Below are positions 37,667 to 47,599 of a stretch of 64,000 nucleotides of DNA, piece by piece. The position numbers and the translations under genes were made by a program. This DNA comes from Carnegiea gigantea. Taxonomy: Eukaryota; Streptophyta; Magnoliopsida; Caryophyllales; Cactaceae. The first letter of the stretch is position 1, and every line of letters begins with the position of its first letter. The stretch spans positions 1 through 64,000 of the forward strand of contig JAKOGI010001358.1 in the NCBI GenBank assembly GCA_029747015.1, written 5' to 3'. The notes beneath the pieces were generated by a model that saw only the letters and a program-made list of their open reading frames with translations, ran no database searches and was not told the DNA's origin.

Positions 37667-37976
37667 TGAGATTGCCCTTATTGTCCCATGTTACCTAGCA
37701 AGTAACCTCAAGAACAAGCATCAGAAACAGGTACGCCTCTTGTTTGTCAAATATGTGCAACTAGTTGGGAATTGCTAAAACACCTTCCGAGGCGTGCGCG
37801 GCCTAATTTAATGCTAAAGCCCGTTGCAAAACGGGCAAAATCTTTAAAAGATCTTGCACGCTTCTCTCTCTTTAAATCTCTCTTCAAACTTGCTTCACTC
37901 TCTCACCTCAACCGAAATTCCTCTTGCTCTGAAAATCTGCTCGAGAAACCCTAATCTCTCTCCTTCCTCTGAAAAA
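37667..37976 (+). other. Sirevirus pol-env spacer with hairpin
   Basis: 310 nt between the pol stop and the env-like ATG. Contains a perfect inverted repeat at 37819-37836 (GCCCGTT, loop GCAA, AACGGGC) and short frames in both the pol and env-like registers. No other gene. Confidence 0.6.
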
Positions 37977-39965
37977 ATGGCATCCCCCATCAGCACCGAG
38001 AGTTCCTCGACCTTGACCCAGGGCAACCAGTCACCAAGCACAGCCTTGCAAACAGCCACAGCCCTGTTTGCGCCTACACAGCTTCTGGCAGCGTTAATGG
38101 AAGGTAAATCCACTGAACCTTCTCGCCCAATTATCTACAAACCTTTTGGGTTTTTGAAGAGTATAGACCTTAGAATAGTAGGTCTAAAATTGGAAGACAT
38201 TCCCTACAAATTTGGGTGGGATTTAATTTTGTTTGGTGAACCGGGCGCATGTCAACAGTCTGGAGAACCCCAAGAACCTGTTGGGGCATCTGACCGAGAA
38301 ATTGGGGCTTTAGATGAACTCTTTCTGTTCGAACATGGCCTAGATGACATCAATTCGTTTGGGCTGTTTCCAGAGCAGGGAGCAGGGGCCGAAACAGGGC
38401 CTGAGGTTTTTAGGGATGACCTAGGGGAGGATTTGTCAAAAGACGAAGGGGGAAGTAGTGGTCAAATGGAGGAGTGTCCTGTCAAGCCTGCACAAGCCAC
38501 AGCGGTAACACAAACCTGTGAGAAACACAAAAGGTACAAAATTGTGGCTAGGCGTGCTAGAATGCCAAGAACACGACCACCATCAAGGCCTAAAAGCAGC
38601 CAGACTGAAGAACCCTCAAAAAGTGAAACCCCAGTCAAACCAAAACCACAAATCCCCTCTTCGGCCAAACCCACAAACAGGCCAACTCGAAAATTAGCCT
38701 GAATTGCTTTCCAATCCACGCCTCGTCCTGCCAAACAGTCATTCCCTATTGTTGAGGAAATTGATTCCTCCTCTGAGCCTTCATCAGATAGCAACACTGA
38801 GAACACCTCCTTCAAACAGGGCACTCCCGTGTTCTCAGAGTCCTCAGAGGATAAGCCTCTGCCTGCACCAAAATCAACCTCCACCTTACCCTCCAAACCA
38901 TCACAACACAAAACTCCCAAGAGAAAAGCCTCCCTCAAACACGCCTCCACACAAGACCCTCCTACTGAGCCTCAACCTAAGAGAGCCAAGAAGTTTACCC
39001 CGTCTGCCATTTCAGCCAAACTGACCCAATTGCTTCAGAGACGGGTCGTCAGGGGTAAAATTATCAAGGTAAAATATTTTGAGGAACAGGGTCTGGGGGT
39101 GTTTCTGCACAAGCTGCGTGCACAGGGGTGGTATGAGCTATTTACAAACACCCAGCTGGGGTGTTCTGTACATGAGTTGGCAGAGTTCTATGCCAACTGC
39201 ACTATCACCGAAGGAGTGGTGACAAGTATTGTTAATGGGCAACAGCTTCACTTTGATGCGAAGATATTAGGGGAAATTTTGGAGATTCCCTCCACGGGCT
39301 TTGATATATATGTGAGAGAAGACAAGACTATTCTAGGGACAGCCAGGCTGCTGGAGCTCTCCCAGAAATTTAGCCAGCAACCAAGCCTGCAAACACCCAA
39401 GTCCGTGAAGAAAGGGGACATGACATCGCTCCATCAATTGATATTTTGGTTTATTATCAAGAATGTCATTCCTCGGGGCCAGGGTCGCAATCTTGCTGAT
39501 GCCATGGATCAGTGTCTTATGGACCTAATGGACAAGGAAGAGCAAATCAACCTTCCTGCCATCATGGTTCAACATATTACAAGAATTGCAAACACCTCCA
39601 GGGAACATGACCTAGGGTATAGTTTCTTCCTGACTAGTGTCTTTGAGCATTTTGGGGTGACATTGCAGAAGAAGGTGGGAGCTCAGTTCATTGATGAGAT
39701 TGAGAGTAACACCCTTATGGGGTGTGGATACACTTTGGTTGAGGGGTCTGCATCAGAACAGGGGACAAAAACATCCCGTCCTCCTGTTCCTGGCAGTTCC
39801 TCCATCAAACTTGAGGCTGCTCTGCAGGAAAACTCTCGACTCAGTGCTAAGCTTACTGCTGTGAAGGCTGCCCTGGACGAGGAAAAAGCTCTAAATGCTA
39901 AGCGCCATGAAGATCTCCTCGCCCTTCTTTCTTCCCTTTCAGCAAAATTTTCTCCTGCTCCCTGA
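37977..39965 (+). pseudogene. Sirevirus env-like ORF
   Basis: ATG at 37977 (MASPISTESS) starts a 662-codon frame broken by one TGA at codon 242 (38700-38702). It lies in the +1 frame relative to pol. The first third is acidic and Ser/Pro-rich. The middle is Pro/Ser/Lys-rich (RARMPRTRPPSRPKSS; later KRAKKFTPSA). From about 39010 it has a folded-looking domain (VKYFEEQGLGVFL, FYANCTITEGVV, GEILEIPSTGFD) found in the extra ORF of SIRE and Athila elements. The C-terminus (about 39800-39950) is a Leu/Ala/Glu coiled coil. I see no clear signal peptide and no strong membrane span, so the env name is by lineage only. Role unknown. Confidence 0.85.
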
Positions 39966-40452
39966 TCACCCCCCATAAGCTGTTTCCATCGGTTGTTCTC
40001 CAAGGCTGTTCTCACTTCTCTTGGTTATCCTCTCTTGCCAGTTTGTACTATGTTGCACTCTTTTGGTGAATGACAGGTTATCTTGGTTTGTGATTGGCTT
40101 TGCTTTGCTTGCTTTTTGCTGTGAATTGCTTGTGTGTGACTAGGATGGCCAATCTCATTACCGTACCAACACACTTGAGTGTATCGCCTGTTGACTTTCC
40201 TCCATTACCCAAGTGGTGGTGATAGCAAACACCCTCTGTTTGACTGTTCGCTCCTACTTTTTAATGATGCCAAAAGGGGGAAGATAGGATGACCAAATAT
40301 TGTTTTAGTTTTGCCATGGACGTGTTAATTTTCTTACATTTTTTTCGATACTCACTGCTTCATGTGAATGTGAAAAATTAGCACTAATCACTTCAATTGT
40401 CCTTGAAAGTCAATATGGTCACTTGGTTTGTCATCATCAAAAAGGGGGAATT
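39966..40452 (+). other. Sirevirus 3' leader with two polypurine tracts
   Basis: No gene. AAAAGGGGGAAGA lies at 40272-40284, and AAAAAGGGGGAA at 40439-40450 directly before the 3' LTR. Repeated purine tracts upstream of the LTR are a known trait of Sireviruses. The second is positioned to prime plus-strand synthesis. Confidence 0.8.
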
Positions 40453-41836
40453 TATTAGAATGTATAAGGTTTTGATGATAACAAATCCAAGTGTTGTTGT
40501 TGCGCCAAACAGGCTTTCTAAACAGATCCTTACTGCTGTTCTCAAGTCTTAAAACTGCTTGACTAATGGATTATCAAGAACAGGTACTCAAGTCAGCGAT
40601 ACAAGAACAGCCGTGAAGAACAGGTTTGCGAAGTGTTTGAAGCACAGGATATAAGTGCAGCCGTGAGAAACAGATCCTGTGAAGTGTTTGCAGCAAATTC
40701 GTCTTTCTACAAGATGACTAGTGGTTACAACAAGATGTCTTAATTTAATTTGGTTTTATATTTTTAGACTCTTGTTAATATGCCAATCAGAAAGTCTTAA
40801 CTTACCACTTACTTGAAACGGTTTTGCTTTTTTGGAAAATATTTCGGATCACCCTTCGAAACAATTCTGGAAACAGGACGCTCAGGGTGTTTCCAGAATA
40901 AGCTGCGAAAAAACAATTTTTCACGTTTTTATCTTTTGGATTTTGAGCAGCTTCTCCAAGATTTGCAAGAAAGATTTTTCTATGGAGTATCTTACCCCTT
41001 ACCCTAGAAACGATTATTAAAATCTAAGGGGATTTGCAAAATCTTTTTAAATAAAAAGAATATCCAAGTTTTGGCAAGTGGATAAGGTTGCTGAGAAAAA
41101 CATGGGCTAGTTGCTGAGAATCACCGTCTTATGCACACGGTTTAGGAAGTGTTTCCAGCTCATGTTTCCTCATCCCTTGTGGCTAAAGAATTCTATATTC
41201 TTTAGGGATTTTAGTTTCCAAAAATTTGAGGAATTGTTTTTCCAAGCACTATATAAAGTCGCTTCTTAGAACGTTAGAAGTATCGGTTTTCAAAGGCAAA
41301 AAATTCAGTGTTCATGAGCTTAAAAGTTTCAAAAGAAAACCGTGTCTAGTAAGTGAGTTATTTGAGCTTTCAAAGTTGGCATACTAGGACTTCATTGTAC
41401 CCTATATTAGCTTAGTTGAGAAGCATTGTAATAGGGTGTTTTTCTTTATATTCTTCTTTCACAAAAGTGAGTTGAGTGTGTGTCCAAATCAAGGGGATTT
41501 TGGACGTGGGGTAACCTGTCTTAGGGAAGACGGTTACGTGGGTTGCAATTTGTAACAAGGTGTGTTACTATTGTAACGTGATTAGCCCGTTTAGTGAAGT
41601 GTTTAAATCCTACACGAGGTAGGTCGTGGTTTTTCACCTCAGTTGGGCTAGAGGTGTTTTCCACGTAAAAATCCTGTGTCCATTATTTCCGCATTCAATT
41701 TTGTTGGATTTTCGCTTCTGCTTATCTCAGGAACAACCTGTGCGAACATGGCCTAAGCCTGTTTGCCAGCAACTTGCGAAAATCGGACACCACAATTCAC
41801 CCCCTCTCTTGTGGTTGTGTACTCTCTAAATCAACA
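40453..41836 (+). repeat. Sirevirus 3' LTR
   Basis: 1384 bp, starting TATTAGAATG (the usual TG is TA here) and ending AAATCAACA. Differences from the 5' LTR that I see include single-base changes near 40512, 40616, 40635 and 41281, length changes in T and A runs, and three changes near 41740-41760. Confidence 0.95.
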
Positions 41837-41841
41837 CTTCC

Positions 41842-43539
41842 CTACCTCCACACCTAAATCTCATAATATCCTCATTGGGAGCCGAGGAGTCATCACCAAC
41901 CATAAAACACAAAGCACAAAACCAAACAAAACACACATATACACAAGGTAACACGCTCATCCAAAAATAAAACCTTACCCAATCGATAATAAGACCACAC
42001 ATATATACATAATCAACACCACTAACAACGAATATATAAAAATCCATCAACGCCACCAATAACAAAGCACAAATATGTACAAAAAGCACACAAAGGTGAT
42101 CATAGCCATCAATTGGTTCCAAAACATCCGAAGTTTTACCTCTATATTAATCATCAACAAAAGCACAACCTAATATCTACAACTAAACCAAAAAAGGAAA
42201 GAAAGAAAGTAAAAAGAAGGGAGAAGAGTTAGAACGAGTTTACCAGGTCGGGTACTGATTGTACCCAACTATGCCTCTCTAAGATGGTGCTATGGAGGCT
42301 TCAAGAGCATCAACCACTCCTCCTCATCTCTCAAGATACAAGTTCAACTTGGATGCAGTCAAAGCTCACAAGAGCTTACCATGTGTCTTTACATGCATCT
42401 CAAAATGATGTGAATAGGAGAACACTAATAAGATCATAGCAAAGAAAGTTAGTGCTCTCTTAAACTGATCAAAGGCCATAGAAAAATGAAAACAATAATC
42501 AAAGAAAGTCGTCCACTCAATTTTCCTGGGCATATCCTCTAGGTATATACAATAAGGGTCAAAGGAGGAATTACACCCTCTAATGTCACCTAGGGACTAT
42601 TGAAATGCATCCAAATGAGAGGGGGTGGTGGGAAGTAAGAGGGAAAAAGTGGGGGTTAAGTCAAGTAACGCGGTGCAAATGGGTCAATATGCTCAATGCT
42701 AGGAGCAGCACCAACCCTCACATCATCATTGTATAGCTCCTCAGAAGAGGGCTCTAACAATGCAATCTCGCCTGACCAATCAAGCGAATAATCTTCAACA
42801 CAACTAGCATCACCCCATGGAGACTCACCCATCTCTAACTCCGTGCCTTGAGCTAAAGGAAGGCAAGAAGAAAGTAAGCTCAAGACACCCTTAGTAGTGT
42901 CCCTAGGTGTGCTAGACAAGGACGGAGTGACAAAGGCAGAGTTAATCACTTTCTTTAGGATGATCAAAGGTGTATGAGTCATAAATCAGCCTCTAGGGAA
43001 GAGAAGACTCATAAGCATAATCGAGACTGACCTTAAGCGTAGGAGAAGATAAACTAGGGTCGGTCTAATGCAATAGGCCGCACTCCCTCATCTCACCAAC
43101 AGAACACTCATGTTGCTCATTCATTGTCTCTATTACGGCATTAAATTTCGCATAGCATGCATCAGAAATATCATAATAGGAACATGAATTTGCATCATGG
43201 TCAAAAAATTGACCATAAGAGCACACACGAGGAGAATAAGCGTGCAAATCATAGAAAATGGCGAAAGGGCACACAAAATACTCACTAGCATTCTTGTGGT
43301 GCCATTGATACCAAGCGAAAGACTCAAACAAATCCCACATATCATCAACATCTAAAGAGCACATACCATCATGACACATGGACTCAAGGGTGGCTCGGGT
43401 TTCTTGTGTTATCCTCTCAAGCACAACATTACCTATTTCCCATTTTTCATACGTGAAATGGACACATTGAGCACGATAATCATTTAATCTAGACAAGTAT
43501 TACCAAAAAATTTCATGCTCAAATTAAGGTAAATGAAAA
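41842..43539 (-). pseudogene. B interior, right part, with gag-like pseudogene
   Basis: Continues B after the Sirevirus. 41842-42300 is non-coding and parallels A 25530-26000. From about 43539 down, the gag-like frame of A is recognisable: the first codon is no longer ATG, a stop follows after FHLP, then the frame is open from 43496 to 43065 (MSRLNDYRAQ, MWDLFESFAWYQWHH) and in pieces to about 42656. The knuckle reads CSYGQFFDHDANSC near 43215, so its second Cys is lost. The middle acidic part (DASCVEDYSLDWSG) is conserved with A. B is the more decayed of the two copies. Confidence 0.75.
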
Positions 43540-43649
43540 ATATCAATTTTGATTTTTTTTCAAGTTTTTAATTTTTTATTAATTTTTTGGATTTTCTAAA
43601 AGCCTAGCCTCCAATGCTCAAGTAAACCTCATTATTGAAAAACACCAAC

Positions 43650-43667
43650 TCCCTCGTAACAGCACCA
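43650..43667 (-). other. B primer-binding site (degenerate)
   Basis: Minus strand TGGTGCTGTTACGAGGGA, six bases inside the 5' LTR. Recognisable next to A's TGGCACCGTTGCCAGGGA but with about four changes. Confidence 0.7.
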
Positions 43668-43673
43668 AAAACT

Positions 43674-45084
43674 TATTCGGTGGGATTTAAGCTTTAAATT
43701 TGAAACCCCAAGTGCAAGATCTATCGTTGTTTACTTGGGGTGTCATCCACTGGGAGTTGGGTTCAAGTACCGTAATTAGCTCAGGTGGTTTAAGCTAAGC
43801 TAAGTGAAAAGGAATAAAGACAAGCAAAACTAAGCTAATAAACATATGAAAAGAGGCTTAGAGTTATGATTGGGCCAACTGACGAACCAGGTAATCGTGG
43901 CGAGTCCTAACCTACCTAACTTCTACTAAAAATAAGAGACAGTTAGTTGCACCATCGAAGACCACTCAAGCCCTCTCTCAAGGGTCATGACTAGTCTAAC
44001 TAGTCTAACCATATAATTTTATGGGGCTAACTTAATTAGACCACGAGATTAACAACCCTCCGACCTAGCTAGGATCGACACTATTTTTATGTCCAAATCC
44101 CAACTATTCCCCCCCACTCTAGCTAATTGACCTCACCTCTTGGCATAAGTCAACCTCCTAAAAATGTAGATGAAAGCTCTCTCAAGCATTTTATTGAACA
44201 CTTGGCGAACACGAGAGAAAACTCTAAGTTAGAAGTATAAATTAGGTATGGTTAGGCCTAATCCAAGACTAATTAGCCATCAAGAGGCTGATCACAATCC
44301 AAGCCAATAAAAACTACTTATGAATCATTACAAGAAAGCCATGAAATCATACCACAACTAAGCTAGCAAACATAAAGACAAACATGAACTACAGAGGAGC
44401 AAGAATGAAACCAATCTAATCTAACAGCCTAATTAAACATGGATTAACAATAAAAGCTAAACATTTAAACCAAACAAAATAAAATGCAAGAACTAAACTA
44501 ACAAAACCTAAACAACAATAAAATATGAAATAGAGAGAGAAAGAGACGGGAAAACCTAGGCTTAATTGAATGAAGATCAAATCCACAAGCTCGAATCCAA
44601 GATTGACCCAAACAAATCCTAATCTCCCTCATCTAATTCCCCCTCTTGGGGTTTTTTATTTGATAAACCAAATCTAAAACTAGCCTAAAATTCTCCAAAA
44701 GAACTCCCAAAAAGTCCCGAAGAAGGCCCTTAAAAAAGAAATCAAGTTGGGGGAAAAATAGGTGAACAAAGCAGCAAATGGCGACGACCATCGCACTGGC
44801 AACCGGTGGCCATCACCACCAAGACAGCTGGCCATCGCAACCCCCTGCCCAGCCACCTGCAGGGTGGTGATGGTTAGGAGTGGTCACCATGACTCCCACC
44901 GTCTCTTGCTTTGTGATATTCCGGCTTTTCTTGCTCCGTTTTCACTCCTTTTGCGGTATTTGCTCAATTGAATTGATTACCTACAAAAGTAAACAAAACA
45001 AATAAAAACACCAAAGATTGTATTATTATATGAGCTAAAATTAGGTGATAGAGGCATGTAAAATATAACAATTTAGTACCCAAC
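43674..45084 (-). repeat. B 5' LTR
   Basis: 1411 bp, TATTCGGTGGG ... GTACCCAACA, followed by the CCAAA duplication. Pairs with 22831-23072 plus 28795-29943. Confidence 0.9.
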
Positions 45085-45089
45085 ACCAA

Positions 45090-46144
45090 ACTACAACATT
45101 CTATCTGCTCCTCCAAACCAAGGCTATGATTCAAGTGATAGCAATGATGACTCTTAGAAATGCAGCTCAGGAAGTTGGTCCTCTAGGCCATTGTCGTCTT
45201 GGGATCCCTAACGGAGCTTTAGTAATCCTAGTAAATGTGGCTAGGAAATTAGTAGCCTTTAAATAAAGATTTTAGCTATTTTCTTCTCCATAGCCACTTC
45301 TTTTGTTATTTTCCAGATTTTATGCAGAATACCTTCCCTAATGTCCAGATCTATTTTGAATAGAAAAAAGGCTCCAATTTTTGGCAAACTATATATGGAT
45401 AGATATACCCGAATGTTTATTTTCTAATAACCTATGGATCACCTTTAAATTCCAAGTACATAGCTTTAACCAAAGAAGGGCCAGTGCGGGTTTAGAAATG
45501 CATAGTTTTAATTAAGAGCTTGATTGGGTCAACAAATGGATGATTTAAGGCTTAAGCTTTTATGGAAGGGTAGTAGACACTTCTAGAAGCTCCCCTCGAA
45601 AATATCTCCCCCAAATCCATCCATTTGGGATGTTTAAGGATGCCACCAAGGTAGCAAATGTGTAGCAAACTTTTAGCCTAGTAATTATTTAGTGGTCCTC
45701 CTTTTTATTGGACAACTAGCTAGAATTTCATTGGTTGTTTTCTTTATAGTTCAATTGGTTGGTACAAAGCTTGGAGAGGAGAGCATCCCACTATGTAATG
45801 GCTTGAATCCCTATAATATTTTTAGACTTGAATTAATGAAATGAAAAGCTTGTTGCCTATGATCTCTCTATAAAAATCTCAAACTTCTTTATCGCACTTG
45901 GAGAGTGGCGAATTTGAGTCTCACCTTTATTTCAATAACTAGTGTTTAGCCTTTATTAAATTGAATGATGGGTTGATCTTTTATTATTTGGTATTGTCAT
46001 TATATGTTTTAATCAATCAAATGATAGTTCTATGGGTTTCTTTATTGGGGCTTCTTGAGGGTTTTATTGATCTTCTTTAATCACTTGGGTCTCTCTCCTT
46101 CATCTATAAGCCTTTATTTGGCCAAGGGCTACTCTTATGAGTCA
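45090..46144 (+). repeat. C 3' LTR, remainder
   Basis: Homologous to 17180-18233: AAACCAAGGCTATGATTCAAG, the CCATAGCCACTTCTTTTGTT block, and the final GGGCTACTCTTATGAGTCA against GGGTTATCTCTCATGGGTCA. After it D resumes. Confidence 0.8.
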
Positions 46145-46564
46145 TCACTTGCATGCCAAAATCACACAAGATCTTCACTAAGAGTGAAAGAAAACATAAA
46201 AACTAAAAAGAAAAATAAATATTTACTAAAAACATGCTCAAAAGGAAGAAAAGGGCAAGAATCTAATAAGAGGCAAAAAGAAAAACATATATAAAAAAGA
46301 GGAGTAAAATAATAAATACCAACTACATATAAGAAGAAAATAAAACAATAGGAAAAAAAAAGAGCAAGAAGGGAAAGAAAGTTTAGTCAAACTAGATCGG
46401 GTGTTGGATACACCCAAACTAACTCAATAGCACATCACTCCTCATAAATTAGCTCGTGGAGTTTCAGACACTTCACATCCTATATGCTTGGTAGCTCTAA
46501 AAACTACTTCAATCTGTGGCGATTTACCTTGAGCTTAGCACCACGCTCAGGAGCTTAGAAATAA
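46145..46564 (-). other. D non-coding stretch after integrase
   Basis: A-rich. GATCGGGTGTTGGATACACCC near 46396 parallels GTTAGGTGCTGGGTGCACC in A (25968) and GTCGGGTACTGATTGTACCC in B (42246), further evidence that D, A and B share a 3' module. Confidence 0.55.
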
Positions 46565-47480
46565 CATATGGGCCACTTTAGCAGGACCTCAATTTCTCTA
46601 TAAAGAAATGGAGCTTAGAATCGTATAAGAGCACTTTTATGCCCAGGGAAAACTCTTTTCTAAGAATGTGTTTATCATAAAGTAACTTGGCTCTCACCTT
46701 GTAAAATCTACCACTCTCATATGCCTTAACTCTAATCTCTTTTATCTCATTTAGTTGTAGTCTCCTTTCTTCACCGATCATAGCTAAGTCATGATAAACC
46801 ATTTTGCAAGCAAGCCTTATACTCAATCTAAATGGGGAGATGACAAGGCTTACCATAAATAATCCTATAAGGTGACATACCTAATGGAGTCTTAAAAGCT
46901 ATCCTGTAAGCCCATAAAGCATCTGCAAGCTTATCAGCCTAATCCTTTTGGACGCTTCTACTTAGCTACCGGTTTGAAAATCAAATGGGGTAGTCTATCG
47001 ACTATAGAGCAACTCCTCAATAAAGAATCAAAATACCTATTAGTAAAGTACCTTAATCACTAATAATGGCTCAAGGCATGCCAAATCTAGTAAAAAATGT
47101 TCTCCCTAACGAATTTCATACCATTTCAGCACCATTGCTCCTAGTAGGGATGACCTCTACCTACTTAGAAGCATAGTCCACTACCAACAAGATATATTCA
47201 TTGCCAAAAGAAGAGGGAAATGGTCCTATAAAGTCTGCACCACATACATTACCAATCTCCACCATGAGGATGGGACTGAGTGGCATCATACCTCTCCAAC
47301 TAATCCTAGACAACTAGTGGCACTTATGGTAATTCTTGCAATACTCAAAGACACCACTAAACATAGTAGGCTAGTAAAAGTTACATTGAAGAACTTTGGT
47401 TGCTTTCTCTTACTAAAATGCCCCCTAATTGTCTGGTCATTACAGAAAGAAAGAACGCTTCTGACATCCTAGTCGAGAGC
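46565..47480 (-). pseudogene. D integrase
   Basis: Minus-strand frame 46856-46578 (92 codons) matches the integrase C-terminal part of Athila/Tat elements: GEERRLQLNEIKEIRVKAYE, then LLYDKHILRKEFSLGIKVLLYDS. Upstream (46900-47380), broken frames show GADFIGPFPSSFGNEYILLV with the first core Asp, VDYASK, and IISD with the second. The zinc region lies toward 47480 in fragments. Stops and shifts throughout. Confidence 0.78.
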
Positions 47481-47599
47481 ACACTTTCCAAAGACTTGAT
47501 TAAAATAACACTTAAACAAGTAAAGGTCATCCTAAACAAAGAATTTCACAAGGTAGAAGAATCGGTCTCTATCATTCTTACCCCAATTCTTAGAACCCT

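Larger units (their letters stand above)
31022..41836 (+). mobile_element. Sirevirus-type Ty1/Copia retrotransposon, nearly intact in structure
   Basis: 10,815 bp: LTRs 31022-32407 and 40453-41836, Met primer site, a gag-pol frame, a separate env-like frame and two purine tracts. The target duplication CTTCC is exact (31017-31021 and 41837-41841). Domain order is gag, protease, integrase, RT, RNase H, which defines Ty1/Copia. Two gag zinc knuckles, an extra ORF after pol and a long 3' leader are hallmarks of the SIRE/Maximus lineage. I count about 11 differences between the LTRs, near 0.8%, so insertion is recent compared with everything around it. Eight in-frame stops make it unable to move on its own. 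It lies inside B. Confidence 0.95.
22831..45084 (-). mobile_element. Element B: non-autonomous gag-only LTR element, split by A and a Sirevirus
   Basis: Sister of A. Its 3' LTR is 22831-23072 plus 28795-29943 (A inserted), its interior 29944-31016 plus 41842-43673 (Sirevirus inserted), and its 5' LTR 43674-45084. Removing the two insertions gives LTRs of about 1.39 and 1.41 kb and an interior of about 2.9 kb, matching A. The target duplication CCAAA is exact (22826-22830 and 45085-45089). Ends are TATTC...CA rather than TG...CA. LTRs differ by about 14% over the first 240 bp. No pol gene. Confidence 0.9.
17167..46144 (+). mobile_element. Element C: old plus-strand Ty3/Gypsy, split by B
   Basis: 5' LTR 17167-18233, Met-type primer site, gag, protease, RT, RNase H, integrase to 22816, then a 3' LTR split by B after its first 14 bases (22817-22830) and resumed at 45090-46144. 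The domain order and an integrase tail running up to the LTR fit a chromovirus-like gypsy, though I see no chromodomain and leave the clade open. LTRs differ by about 20% over the 280 bp compared by eye, and the coding region has dozens of stops and shifts. No convincing target duplication was found (5' edge uncertain by about 10 bp). It lies inside the 3' region of D. Confidence 0.75.

Noticed and set aside
37854..38702. Independent host Pro/Ser-rich gene
   Set aside because: Lies between pol and the 3' LTR of the Sirevirus and is continuous with the env-like frame after one stop.
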